A stretch of DNA of 64,000 bases, from contig RDEW01000005.1 of NCBI GenBank assembly GCA_011109175.1, forward strand, positions 740,335 through 804,334. The letters are read 5' to 3'. The DNA is from Dicyema japonicum. Lineage: Eukaryota > Dicyemida > Rhombozoa > Dicyemidae. Position numbers and translations under genes: made by a program. Each line of letters begins with the position of its first letter. Position 1 is the stretch's first letter. A model generated the notes under the pieces. It had not been told where the DNA came from. It made no database searches and saw nothing but the letters and a program-made list of their open reading frames with translations. This document shows positions 34,890 to 47,180 of this stretch, piece after piece.

Positions 34890-35089
34890 GGTTTCTTCCA
34901 GATATTAAGAAAATTTAAATGATTATTTTGATTTTTTTAATGATTTAAAATTTAAATCATTGATTTTTTTGTTGATTAAAATCAAATGATTTAAATCTAA
35001 CAACCCTGATTTTAAATATATAGAGACAGGCTGAACACCTCAACTATGCCATAAATGTTTTGAGCAATCCGACTAGTAAACTGAAAGGA

Positions 35090-36200
35090 TAGGATTAATT
35101 CTGAATGACTACAGTGGAAAGTAAATGAAAAAAAAGATGACCGAAAAAACAGGCGACTACTTTGAATTCCTTTTCACAAATGATGATGTGAGACACATCA
35201 GTTTGTCGGAGATCCAAGATGTTTAAACATCTCAATATCTCTGACTGAGATACAAACAGATTTGCAAAAACTGACTAACGAAAAAAGTATCCAAACTTAT
35301 AGTGAAATTACAGAGTTAATCGACAAGAAGAAATTAGATCAATGGAACGATTTCAGCACCAAAATTAATCACCGAACAAAACTAAAGGATTTTTTGGTAC
35401 TTTACGTGGAATTCAGTCGAGGCAGAATAGAATGGACACAACCCGCGCAACAAGAATCCAACACCACGTGACTTCACTCATCAGTCAGATGTCATAATAG
35501 ACCTGTACGCAAAAGTGAGTCACATCAACATGAAAAAATGCTCCCGTCCATGCACGTTGATAAACGTTCAATTTCCTCAAGGAAAACCGATTGCAATCGA
35601 TTGAGGTCGAATAACTTATAAACACGCCAAAAATTCTTCTGCCAAAGGCTTAATTGAGTATGCATTTAAAGGACCTGGGAATGCGTGAACTTGAGACAAC
35701 ACTGTTTAACATCAACACATCTCTCTACTCTAACTCAAAATATCACTGATGGTTTCAACAATCATCCTAACATCGATTGACCTAACCAAGGCATTTGATC
35801 AAACATCAAGGCGGGTTCTAAATAACAAAATTCTTGCATCTTGAATTCCTCTAAAGTCATTTTCGACCAATTTCTAACTTTCTCGATATATGTGGAGGAA
35901 CAATGTGCAAATACCTTTCGCAAGATCAACATAGTGAAAGTTGTGTCAGGCTATTCCTTTGGCCAAAGCAAAAAAGGGCCTAACCATCATAAACAATTCA
36001 TACGAACCACAATAAACTATGCAATTCCTTGTTGGTCAACCTCTGGGTCCCTTACTTCTATTGACAAAATACAAAAAGTCTAAAATATCGCTCTCAGAAA
36101 ATTACTAGATGTCTTTCGGATCAACCTTATTGATCATCTAGAGTGGGAATCAAAGATCCTTCCAATTGGAGACCATTTGGAAATGAGAAGTCTGAAGTTC
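35090..36200 (+). mobile_element. Decayed Jockey/CR1-like LINE
   Basis: A relic in many frames: 'DVRHISLSEIQDV' (35190), 'SIDLTKAFDQTSRRVLNNKI' (palm, about 35775-35835), then thumb-like text to 36190. No catalytic YADD box survives, so a central deletion is likely. Confidence 0.45.
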
Positions 36201-36204
36201 CTCT

Positions 36205-36585
36205 TCAATTCCTACAGCCTAGACCAAGGGTCTTAAATTCAACAGACACATTTTCAACACCAGTCATTTTTCCCATATTAAAACTTTCCGAATTTAGACT
36301 CCTCCTCTTCCATAGTTCTTCCCAAAAGTCTGCACATTTTTCATTATCAATAGACGTCGTAACATTATTTGCCGTAGGGGTTAGGTTTCTGTAAAATGAT
36401 CTTCGATTTAATTCGAAGTTTAGATTATCAAGGCGAAATTTTCTGCGGGACTCAGATACACACAATTTCTTTTCGAGAATTTTAATTTTATCTTCAATGT
36501 ACGAAGTAATCCTCGATCTCTCACCATGGTTTTTCTTTTTATATCCCACTAACGATAATGCGTAACATAAGATGACAAAATTCAA
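36205..36585 (-). mobile_element. R2-like LINE pre-RT fragment
   Basis: An uninterrupted 126-codon minus-strand frame. 'RLDNLNFELNRRSFYRNLTP' and 'EKCADFWEELWKR' match the region just before the RT in R2-group-like elements. Confidence 0.5.
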
Positions 36586-36650
36586 ACACTATTATCAATC
36601 TTGACATAATGAATCTTTTTGGTTTGGGGTCTCGAGCTTTGTTTAATTTG

Positions 36651-37993
36651 CTTGGCAATTATCAAATCTGAGGTCCCCTTCGAATCATGTTCACTGCTTG
36701 ATAATTGCTAGCGTTTTTGGACGTATGTCAGTTTTCTGAACTCAGGCATTTTTAATTCCTCTCCAAACTTAGACTTGAACCATTCCAAGAGAATATCTCA
36801 CCCACCTCTGGGAACACGGCCGAGTCTAGAACGCGTGCTTTCAATAACCGAGGTAGCCCATTGTTCTTGACAATCAGCTGTTAAGGAAGACATTATGAAA
36901 ACATATCGGAAAACATGTCGGACAAGATCGGGGGCTGTTCGATTTGGGTTTTTTTAAATGAACGTATCATGGTAATTCGAAGAAACAGTTGAGAGATTAT
37001 ATATTTTTTCAGAGAATGAAACTACAGAAAATTTTACATCTGTGTCACAATCGAAAATAAGCGATCCTTCCTAAAACATAAACCCCAAAAGACTTGGTGT
37101 GAAAGCACAAACGAAGAGACATCTTGGAAATGGCGGTGTCCTCAATGAGCGCAGGATGAAAATGATAAAGGAGCTAAGGGAAACCGAAATCGCTTAATTA
37201 GTTTAGTTAGTACTACTTTCCTTATTTCCTAGTGTTACACAAATAATTAATGATATTGACGGTTCAAAAAAGCAAATGTTGTTTAAACAATTTGATTTCA
37301 TTAAATACATAAAATATAAAATTAAACTACAAATTAACTGATAAGCTATTGGGAAAGTTATTTTGGAAAAAATATTTTAATTTATTAACAAGTGTCACCG
37401 CAATGGCGTGTTAACGCTATTGACGGTGAAATATGAATTAATATGTTTATAACACAAATTCCGTGAATTGATGTAATAATTCTGATGTACTATTCCGTTA
37501 TTGGGACTAACAAGGTTAACATTGCGACAATAGTGCTTACCTGGGATGGAATTGTATCAAGGTTTTATAAACATCACCGTGCTTCCCTTAATGTAGAGAG
37601 TTTTATAAGAGCGTATATCCAATCTTAAGTGATCAAGAAGACCTTGGAGAGCATGAGAGTAGAACACAAATATGGAAATACTCTTGAAGAAGGATTGACG
37701 GACGTTTCCATTAGAGAAAGATTAACGAGCCAAATATGCCACCTTGAAGAGGTACAAAATGGACAAATTGGGACAACGAAGACTTTAGATGTTATTTTAA
37801 ATGAGTCTGTGTTTTGGTCGGGTTGAACCATAAGAGAAGGAGGATATGCTGTTGGAAGGTCATATTGGAAAACTTTTTTAAATTTATGCACAATTGTCAG
37901 CTCAATGGCGTGTCGACGTTATGTAGGGTGAAATATGAATTAATTAATGGGTTTATTAACTAAATTCCGTAAATTGATGTAATCATTCTGATT
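36651..37993. repeat. 1.34 kb repeat unit, copy 1
   Basis: Starts 'ggcaattatcaaatctgagg' and repeats at 37994. Each unit holds two diverged versions of a roughly 145-160 bp motif, here at about 37335-37490 and 37848-37987. An 11 bp inverted pair (gcaattatcaa / ttgataattgc) sits in the first 60 bp. Short frames (37625-37891) show no known domain. The text near 37080-37200 vaguely resembles an ISXO2-like zinc region but cannot be supported. Confidence 0.75.
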
Positions 37994-39424
37994 GGCAATT
38001 ATCATAATCTGAGGTCCCCTTCGAATCATGTTCACTGCTTGATAATTGCTAGCGTTTTTGGACGTATGTCAGTTTTCTGAACTCAGCCATTGTTAATTCC
38101 TCTCCAAACTTAGACTTGAACCATTCCAAGAGAATATCCCACCAACCTCTGGAACACGGCCGAGTCTAGAACGCGTGCTTTCAATAACCGAGGTAGCTCA
38201 TTGTTTTTGACATTCAGCTGTTGAGGAAGACATTATGAAAACATACTAGAAAACATGTCGGACAAGATCGGGGGCCGTTCGACTTGGGTTTTTTTTAAAT
38301 GAACGTATCATGATAATTTGAAGAAACAGTTGAGAGATTATTTATTTTTTCAGAGAATGAAACTACAGAAAATTTTACATCTGTGTCACAATCGGAAATA
38401 AGCGATCTTTCCTCAAACATCAATCCCCAAAGGACTTGGTGTGAAAGCACAAACGAAGAGACTTCTTGGAAATGGCGGTGTCCCTCAATGAGCGCAGGAT
38501 GAAAATGAATAAGGAGATAAGGGAAACCGAAATCGCTTAATTAGTATAGTTAGTACTACTTTCCTTGTTTCCTAGTGTTACACAAATAATTAATGATATT
38601 GACGGTTCAAAAAAGCAAAGGTTGTTTAAACAATTTGAATACATAATAAAAATAAAATTAAACTACAAAAATAACTGATAAGCTATTGGAAGGTTATTTT
38701 GGAAAAAATATTTTCTAATTTATTAACAAGTGTCACCGCATTGGCGTGTTAACGCTATTGACGGTGAAATATGAATTAATATGTTTATAACACAAATTCC
38801 GTGAATTGATGTAATAATACTGATGTACAGTTCCGTAATTGGGACTAATACATAAGATTAACATTGTGACAATAGTGCTTACCTGGGATGAAATTGTATC
38901 AAGGTTTTATAAACATCACCATGCTTCCCTTAATGTAGAGAGTCCTATAAGAGCGTATATCCAATCTTAAGTGATCAAGAAGACCTTGGAGATCATGAGA
39001 GTAGAACACAAATATAGAAATACTCTTGAAGAAGGATTGACGGACGTTCCATTAGAGAAGGATTAACGAGCCAAATATGCCACCTTGAAGAGGTACAAAA
39101 TGAACAAATTGGGACAACGAAGACTTTAGATGTTATTTAGAATGAGTCTGTGTTTTAGTCGGGTTGAGCCATAAGAGAAGGAGAATGTGCTAGGAAAGAT
39201 AACATGGAAGGAGCCCCTACGTTAGTTAATTTATTTCTGACGTTAATCTTCAGTCATTATAAAAATAACTGATAAGCTGTTGGAAGGTCATATTGGAAAA
39301 CTTTTTTAAATTTATGCACAATTGTCAGCTCAATGGCGTGTCGACGTTATGTAGGGTGAAATATGAATTAATTAATGGGTTTATTAACTAAATTCCGTAA
39401 ATTGATGTAATCATTCTGATGTAC
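37994..39424. repeat. 1.34 kb repeat unit, copy 2
   Basis: Direct repeat of 36651-37993, about 95 percent alike by eye, with an extra stretch of about 90 bp near 39190-39275. The 145-160 bp motif recurs at about 38668-38826 and 39275-39424. Confidence 0.75.
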
Positions 39425-40575
39425 AATAACGTTATCTTCACAGCAATGTTTTATTACACGACTATGATGAAGGAATGTAGAGATCAAGGAATTGTCGAGT
39501 ACCAACTGTAATATTAAAAATCATTTATTTTGGATTGACTGACAACTTGGCAATAATCCTGAACTTAGCTACGATTCAGAAATAATATATCTTAATGCAC
39601 GAAACACTATTATACTTCACGGAAATATTTTATCATTTGATAAAATAAATGTTGGAAATTTGTATTAATATATAAATCATTTATAGTCTTTGCGAGAAAA
39701 GATTACAACTATTCATTCGAATACGTCAATTACAATTAAAGCAAAGTTTTATATATTTTAAATTGATAGTGATTTCGAAACTTTTACGGACTGACACGTA
39801 TACATATTGATTTTGCAGAAACACTGATAAATCTTAGAACTGTGTATTTTATACTAGTAATTTATAGTCATTTTTTACTGATACAATTATACAATCTTGT
39901 AGGGTAGCAGTTTCTAATTATGTTGAATTAAAAGGGTATTTTTAATATTAAATTAGTATTCTTGCATCATGTATTGATCCAATGAACAAAACAACCACAA
40001 GCGTATAGAATTGTATTTTATTAAATGATAAAACATCTCCGAGAAGTAGAGTAATGTTTCGTACCTCGGAAAGGTTGTTAATTTCAGGATTTCTGCCAAG
40101 TTGACAGTCACTCCAATCTATGTAGTAATAAATGATTTTAAATAATACAAATAGTTACCAACGATTCCGTGATCGTTATTCCTTGTTCAGAGTTGAGTAA
40201 TAAATCAGTGCTGTGAAGATAACGGAAATGTACATCAGAATTATTACATCAATTCACGGAATTTGTGTTACAACATATTAATTAATTCATATTTCACTGT
40301 TAATAGCGTTAACACGCCATTGCGGTGACACTTGTTAATAAATTAGAAAATATTTTTTTCCGAAAATAACCTTCCCAATAGGTTATCAGTTATTTTTGTA
40401 GTTTAATTTATATTTATTATGTATTATATTGAAATCAAATTGTTTAAACAATCTTTTCTTGTTTCAACCGTCTCAATCATCATTAATTATTTATATAACA
40501 CCAGGGAACAAGGAAGGTAATACTAACCAAACTAATTAGGCGATCGGTTTCCCTTATCGCATAGTCATCTTTATG
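39425..40575. repeat. Inverted repeat (foldback) centred near 39830
   Basis: 39425-39655 pairs, inverted, with about 40010-40210 ('gttatcttcacagcaatg' against the complement of 'cagtgctgtgaagataac'). Further out, 40225-40390 is an inverted copy of the 145-160 bp motif, and 40390-40570 matches the inverse of about 38530-38665. The central 350 bp are AT-rich and single copy. The outer boundary at 40570 is gradual. Confidence 0.7.
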
Positions 40576-41082
40576 AGAGTAAACAATTAGCGCATGCATT
40601 GTCATCTTTATTACCTTTAATTACAAAAATATCTGTTTGAGTTATATTTTCGCATAATTATTATTGATTTATTAATCTCCGGTCCTTCGAGTGAAAGAAA
40701 CCGGTGACTAACAAATACTTTACAGTCGAGAGCGGACGGTCCCATAGATAGGTTTTCATGTGGGTTACTTGCTCGGAGAAAACTGCCTACATTTTTAGTA
40801 AGATAATTCGAATTCTTTCAAAATAGATCTGATTCGACCCAAAAAACAAATTCGAAAACTTTAGGTATTTTCTGTGTCCTTTTATTCACATGCAAAAGAA
40901 GAGAATGTGGCTTACACATAGACATGTTCACTATTGAGACAAATCGTGGATATGATTTGATTACAACTCAATCTTGCGAAATAAGCTGATTAACCATAAA
41001 ATTGATTTGAGCCGAATAAAATCGATATTTGTTAGGTTTATAATAATCACCGCATCGATCGGACAGAAACCCAAAGCTGACG
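40576..41082. other. Intergenic DNA
   Basis: No gene was recognised. A minus-strand frame at 40968-41153 overlaps the small gene on the other strand and has no motif. Confidence 0.4.
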
Positions 41083-41273
41083 ATGGCTGTCAAAATTGAG
41101 CCTGTGCAATCAAAAAATGAAAAATTGAAGTTAATGAAGAAGCAGAGAAACATGGTAATACACCTTCTATCATAAAGATCTATACATTGAATGCAACTCT
41201 CAAAATAATTGAGGATGAAAGGTTCAAACAGATGACAGAGAAGCGCCTACTTAATAATAACAATGGAGTATAA
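41083..41273 (+). CDS. Small hypothetical gene with a 23 nt intron
   Basis: Not recognised. Exons 41083-41154 and 41178-41273 join in phase across a 23 nt GT...AG intron and give 55 aa, starting at an ATG in good context (acgATGg). The product is Lys/Glu-rich and probably helical, with no hydrophobic segment: 'NEKLKLMKKQRNM' before the junction and 'LNATLKIIEDERFKQMTEKR' after it. Without the intron the frame runs into a TAA shortly after the donor. Upstream exons could exist. The intron size matches the well-supported genes here, which is the main argument for it. Confidence 0.4.
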
Positions 41274-42872
41274 GCTAACAAATTTTAAATATATGAACAT
41301 TTTTATGTTACTATAGCAACCAGTGAGTGGTATATTTAAGCAAAATGAATCACGGCTATAATGTGGGATCAATTAATTGCTGTGACCCGCTTAGACATGT
41401 AGACTATCTACTTGTATCACCTTTGGATGCGAAACCTACAATTACTCAATGACTAAGAAATTCTGTGTATTCTCAATGACCTAAGTGAAAAGTGAAATCA
41501 AAGACAAATTATTTCTATTCATGGACATCAAAAAAGATTTCTCTGCCATCTCAAATGTCCTTTGTGACGAAGACGATCAATGATTTGTGATAATTAAGGC
41601 CATTCGTTTCCGAAATTTCCCCTCACTTGACAAGAATGGTGATATTATCAATCTAACCTTTCTGACCACCAATGGCACTAAGGGAGTTATTGGAGTGCCG
41701 ACACTCTCAGCTGGTTGCACCACCCCCATTTGTTATTGAGGCCGAAACAATCAACTAATTATATTCGAGTAACCTAGATGGTAATCCAATTCCTAATTCC
41801 TTAATTTGGGGCAGAATTCAATTTAACCCTAACAGTTCTTTTATTCTTGTGGATTCGTGATACTTCTGATAGTACATGTCATCAAAAACTGATGTTGATG
41901 TGGTGACGCATCTTTATCACGCAGAATGGCTTAATATCCTCATGATGGAGATAACCTCTCGTTCCCTTTACTCTAATATGAATGGAAGAATTGGTGAACT
42001 TAGAGTCATTTGATAATAGAAGTTTCAGGTTCAAATTTCATCTTAGCAACATTTATGACAACTAAGAAAAGTCTGTCACGAGGAAAGGCCATTTCTACAT
42101 TCTAATAATGCTATTCGTTAAAACTGATCAATTAAACATATAAATAATCTTGTAGTAGGTTTGTAAGAAATTGTTGTTACCTTGTCTAAGAATCGTCTTT
42201 ATATTAAGAGAAAGAGCATGAGGATTAGGTGGTCTAACAACTTTTGCAGATATCCAAAGACTTTTGAACATATCGGTCGTTAGAAACAAAGCTTGTATCA
42301 TCCAGGCATATCGGAACCATTGGGTTTCGGAGGTTTTGGCTTAACCAGACGATCACAGTCGCTAATGACTGTGTTTACTGAGATATTAACTGTATGGCTA
42401 GGTTGTAAGAATGTTGGTGGACAACACTCACTTATACTACACACGTGCTTAGTTAACTTGTAAATTTTGTGCTTTGGCCTTTAAGAAATGTCTTCATTAC
42501 TGAATTGATAGAGATAGGACAAATGATGAGTAGGCTCAAAAAAGTCAAAAATTCATATGTTCTTTAAAATTGTTTAAAAATTATTAAAATGTGATTTTTA
42601 ATCAAAAATATTATATAAATCAAAAGTTATAAAGTCAAAAAAGGTCAAAATTTGATTTTTAGGTCAATAAAGTCAAAAATTGTATTGATTTTTATTTTTT
42701 ATTTATTAATTTTTAGAGTTTTTAAATAAACTACTAACGTGTCATCAACTGTTTGACGCACTCAAACAAGAAGAGTCATTGAAAAGGGTAAGAATGTTAT
42801 ATGAAAATATCCTGGTGAATTTTCTATCAACTTACGAATTTTCTAACAACAGCTTTTTGTCGAATCTTTTGT
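41274..42872. other. Unassigned interval
   Basis: Long coding-like but interrupted stretches (about 41690-42010 plus, for example 'EAETIN', 'HAEWLNILMMEITSRSLYSN') could be an old pseudogene of unknown family. 42520-42700 has repeated 'aaagtcaaaaa' motifs; a segment near 42550-42600 recurs at 45730-45780. Confidence 0.3.
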
Positions 42873-43437
42873 CTAATAAAAATTCAAACTAACAGGTTTA
42901 TCATTTTTATTACTATTTTGCAGGTTTACTGTAAAAATATCTGATTTTCTTATTCCACCTACCGACTCTAGATCAATGAGGTCACTAATGCTTACTCGAA
43001 TATGATTTTTTTGCATAAGCTGAACTGTAAAGTTCACAAAACTTGTTTGAGGGTATTGGATATTGTTTTTCTTCCTTATATGCAAAAATGTAAAAAGTTT
43101 GTTCCAAAACTAACTTGACCGAAGCTATTTTTGAGTATTTTACATGCATTTATTATAGAGTTGGAAAAAATTGGTTTGATCTAAAAATCCATTATAATAT
43201 GAATACACAAATAAATTTTTTCGACTCAGCTTAGACGAGGGCTTAAACTCTATAAGAGCTCGCGGATTCATGAATCTACCTACCAAACATTGTCGACCAT
43301 CGAAGGGAATGACGGCCAAAAGTGGAATAATTGATTTAAAGCGCATTAACATACAAGGAAATGTGTCATGAAAGACCCTATTGGGAACTATCATATTTAT
43401 GTTTAAACTTCCATAGTTCCATGATACCTTCAAACAT
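42873..43437 (-). CDS. Unassigned gene or pseudogene, two coding segments
   Basis: Not recognised. The minus-strand frame 43393-43140 has good coding texture ('RFKSIIPLLAVIPFDGRQC', 'GRFMNPRALIEFKPSSKLSR', 'VYSYYNGFLDQTNFF'). A second segment follows, about 43147-43000, in another frame ('SVKLVLEQTFYIFAYKEEK', 'NKFCELYSSAY'). A 28 nt GT...AG intron at about 42974-43001 then leads to the C-terminal 'GGIRKSDIFTVNLQNSNK' and a stop at 42873. How the first and second segments connect is unclear; a one-base shift near 43135 is the simplest reading. It could be one short gene with a lesion or two neighbouring frames. Confidence 0.3.
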
Positions 43438-43734
43438 TAATCTAGTATGTTGAGTTCCTCACTCACAATCGCTAATGGTAACCTAAAGTCACCTGCAAAT
43501 ACAATGGTCATCCTTTCATTGTTCGTATTCTTAATATCTTTAATGATTTTCCGATGCCTCAGAAGCACGTGTATGCGTTCATTCGTCCCAGAATTTTAGA
43601 TGTTATATTCGAATCATATTCATTATACTCTGCCTAACATCCCCCTTTATGACGCCATGAGCAAACATCTTAAAAACCACTAGATACAAGATAACCACAT
43701 ATCCTTTCGGGAGACCCATCCAAGATTCTCATAC
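43438..43734. other. Short unassigned gap
   Basis: Contains a stretch (43440-43600) that reads, on the minus strand, like a decayed endonuclease ('GDFRLPLAIVSEEL'). Nothing firmer could be said. Confidence 0.3.
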
Positions 43735-44010
43735 ATGTTTAATTGTTCCTCTCATGACGGTCTGGGGTCAATTAATTTGTTGGGAATTTTCTCTACACTA
43801 GAGCTTTTCGGACGTCTTGGAAACCGGATCACCTCATGCACTGGAGATCTCCGCGAATGTCGCTGGTTGTTTGAGCGAATTTCGCTCGCAATTCTGAGAG
43901 GGAACAGCCACCCAGTGAGGCAGCTAACTGACTTATGTTTTGTCTTTATGTGTTTTAATAAATTAATTTCAAAAAGTAAAAAAATCCAGTTATCCTGGGG
44001 TGATAATAAT
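43735..44010 (+). mobile_element. LINE 3' end with short repeat tail
   Basis: Shares 'gaaaccggatcacctcatgc', 'ctcgcaattctgagagggaa' and 'cagccac' with 11861-12255 and ends in a TAATAATAC tail near 44010. It is a 5'-truncated copy. Confidence 0.6.
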
Positions 44011-44381
44011 ACATTATAACCTCCATTTTGAAAAATTGCCCCAAAAAAGGAGGTCCGACAATTTCTTCATTTTTATAAAACCTTTAACAGTTTTAATATA
44101 ATTTCCATCAATTTTATTAATAAGTAAAGTATATTTATGAACATTTAAGCATGTTTTTCATTAATTATATGATAACTATTGTATTTTTTTAAACAGAAAA
44201 TTTTTTTATTCTATTACACGAAAAAATCTGTCATTTTGTTTCCTGCTACAGATTTCTTCATATGTATGCTCAAAATCTTTTCTGAAATTGTGATAATCTT
44301 TTAACGCCACCAAGAAACAACGGTGAATATTCTCCTTAAGGTTATTGCTGTTACTGTTATTGTATCCAAGTGTTAACAGTT

Positions 44382-44770
44382 GCATTCTTGAGTTCTCTAA
44401 AAAATCGGATCGCTACATGAATAGGAGCTGGAATTCTTGAGTCGTCTAAGGAATCGGATCGCTACACGAATAAAAGCTGGAATTCTTGAGGCGTCTAAAA
44501 ATCGGATCGCTACACGAATAGGAGTGGAATTCTTGAGTCCTCTAAAAAATTCGGATCGCTACACGAATAGAAGCTGAAATTCTTGAGTCGTCTAAAAAAT
44601 CGGATCGCTACATGAATAAAAGCTGAAATTCTTGAGTCGTCTAAGGAATCGGATCGCTACACGAATAGGAGACTCTCATGAGCGCTGCTGGTTATTTGAG
44701 CGAATCTCGCTCGCTATCCTGAGAGGGAATAGCCACGAAGTCAGGGCAGCCGCTATATAACCGTTTACTT
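44382..44770 (+). repeat. Six-unit tandem array (46-51 bp unit) inside a LINE 3' end
   Basis: Units start at about 44382, 44431, 44480, 44527, 44578 and 44627. Each reads 'aattcttgagtcgtctaa' then 'atcggatcgctacacgaata'. The array flows into the same LINE 3' block ('gctggttatttgagcgaatc', 'cctgagagggaatagccacg', about 44685-44745) that follows a single unit in other copies (29535-29655, 43800-43900). Confidence 0.85.
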
Positions 44771-45007
44771 TCTTTTCAGTAAATACATCTGCAATTATGG
44801 TGTCCAAAATTTCGTTCTCATTATTAACTAAAAATTTGAATTAGGAATCAGTTAGCGACAGTTTTTAGTTGTTACCAACGATTGGTTTTTGTTTCAGGAT
44901 TTAAATTTTTACATGTTTTCCCAACAATTATTATGACATTACGAAGACTTATTTTTTTAAATTAAACATTTGTAAGTCAACGTCCTCCAAAAAAAGAGTA
45001 AATCCAT

Positions 45008-45590
45008 TAAAGCGTTAAGATATTTAGACATCGACACGAAAATGAGAATCCTACTATACAGAATCCTACTATACGACTCATTCATAAAACCCGTACTTTT
45101 ATATAACGCTGGAACTTGGGCGACCTCATCAGCGGATATGAAAAAACTAGACTCGTTCCACAGAGGTCAGCTGAGAAAATAACAGGAACTACTTGGCCTA
45201 CGAGAATATCTAGGAATGCTTTATATAAGAGATGCAGCACTAGACCTATCAGCTTAGAAGTACTGGAATCCCGATGGAGGCTCTTCGGACACGTGCTGAG
45301 GATGGAATTAACATCCCCACCGAACATATCTATGAAACATACTATGTTAGTCAAGAAGGCCGCTATCGGGAAGACCAAGAACAACACTGCCAATAGTCTT
45401 ACAAAAAGACCTGGTCAGTATAAAAAAACCTAACAAATGCCGACGACCTGGACAGCATGAGAGCCTTGGCTAGGAACAGGGGAGCATGGAAAAGGATGAC
45501 ATCTAACCTTGTTTCTTTTGCTGCACATGCGGGGCTATAATTAGTATGGCTCTTGTGAAGTGCTTAAATAAAAAAAATATTTAGACTTAG
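45008..45590 (+). mobile_element. 5'-truncated copy of the LINE at 60003-63045
   Basis: Near-identical to 62490-63010: 'aaaacccgtacttttatata', 'ggctcttcggacacgtgct', 'atgcggggctataattagta'. The segment 'agaatcctactatac' is duplicated in tandem at 45047-45075. High identity points to a recent insertion. Confidence 0.8.
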
Positions 45591-46019
45591 GATTTAATAA
45601 CACCCATGTCTAACGGTTGAATTAATGAGGTTGCATTTTTTGAAGAACAACAATTTAATCTTGGAAAGATAGAAATTCCTGTGACAACTTGCGTTATCAA
45701 GTAACAAACCAATTTTTCTCTTTTGCTTAATCATTTGTTCTTTAAAATTGTTTAAAAATTATAAAATGTGATTTTTGTAATGGTGAGCCAAGTAATAAAT
45801 ATTTCTAATGTTATCCAAGAATTTTTGGATGATAAATAAAAAACTCCATGTGCTTCAGGGTTAAAGTTTTTCATACAGTATGGAGATTTAAATTTCCCCA
45901 CTAATAATGAATTCAATTTTTCTTCACAATCACTGATTTTGAAAAAATCGTGACCTTTTCTTTGCTTCTTTTAATACCGAAACAGTCAGAATGAATGTTT
46001 CCAATGCACACTCTACCTC
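45591..46019. other. AT-rich gap
   Basis: No gene was recognised; it includes a segment shared with 42550-42600. Confidence 0.4.
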
Positions 46020-46980
46020 TCCGTGCGCTAAGGGAGTTAGTCAGCCTGCGTTTGAGGTTTTCAGGGATATATGATTGGTAGACTTTTCATTTTAGATTCT
46101 TCCTCGGCACAGAGTCGAAAGCTTTGTGGACATCTAGTGAGCATAACACAGTTTTCTAGTGTTTTTGGCTTTGTAAAGAATTCTAGAGCAAATAAAGTTA
46201 GTCAGGGATGTGAGGAAGCTTGTTGTGGACCGATCCTTTTTGAAACCATGCTGGAACGGTTTATCGGGAATCCTTTCAGTGATTTTTCCAAGTATGAGGT
46301 ATTCCAGAATTTTTGACATGGAGCATAAGAGAGAAATAGGTCTGAAGGAAACTGGGTCTTTTTACGTTTTCCTGGCTTTAATATTTGGCGAATGTTTGCA
46401 AGTTTCCATATCTTTGGGATTGAGTTATAATTAATCGACCAGTTGTAGATTTTATTCAGGGTACCCATTCCCTCATTGCCTTGGTTTTTCAGGAAGATTA
46501 TAAGAATTCCGTCTGGACCATGAGAATGTGTTACTTTTGTTTGGCTTAAAAATGCATTACATCCTTTTCCGTGAAATAATTTAATTGATCCCTTTTCGGT
46601 TTTCTTAACGGCGGTTTAGGTGTGTCAGTCCTCATGTGGTTTTGTGAGAGATTTTCGCGTAGTATTTTATTAGGGCGTTTAGGTTTTTTGGCTGAATTTG
46701 TCATTTCGGGTGTCCTTTCATCCACCTTCGAGATATTTCGAATAATCTTCCAGACTTCGGATGTTGACCGGTTACGATTTAATGACTTAAGGACCATCTT
46801 CCATTTAGCTCTCTGTATTTTGAATTCTTTGGCTTTTATTTCTCGTTCAGCACTTTTAGACAGGATCCCTGCTATTTTGAAACGGCTTCGTTCCTTGACC
46901 AGAGCCTTCCTTCCGTACTCTCTCGTGTAAACGACATATCTTTTAGGGACAACCATTCCAAATTTGGAAAATACCACATA
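46020..46980 (-). mobile_element. Jockey-like LINE fragment, N-terminal pol and RT start
   Basis: 46977-46546 is an open 143-codon minus-strand frame ('KMVLKSLNRNRSTSEVWKII'). It continues via 'SHGPDGILIIFLKN' and 'NSIPKIWKLANIRQILKPGK' (46468-46202) to 'QHGFKKDRSTTSFLTSLTNF' (46319-46134) and 'VDVHKAFDSVPRKNL' (about 46050). The element is cut off before the catalytic box. Same group as 33350-34430. Confidence 0.65.
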
Positions 46981-47089
46981 AAAAATTATGCATTTTCAAA
47001 CTACCCCAAAAAAGAGGTTCCCCAATCCAGAAGTCAGCCCCAAATGGAGGTCATACTGTATCATTTAAAGGGCAATTAAAAAATTGAAT

Positions 47090-47180
47090 TGCGAATCTTC
47101 TTTGAATTCCTGAGAAGGAATATCCATACAGTCAGGGAGGCCGCTATATGACCATTTGCTCACTTTTTTCCTTAATAAAT
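47090..47180 (+). mobile_element. LINE 3' end remnant
   Basis: 'cctgagaaggaatatccata' and 'gccgctatatgaccatttgc' match the end of the 44382-44770 element. Confidence 0.5.

Noticed and set aside
37060-37200. Possible ISXO2-like zinc region inside the 1.34 kb repeats
   Set aside because: Only a few residues resemble the family and the frame breaks differently in the two copies.
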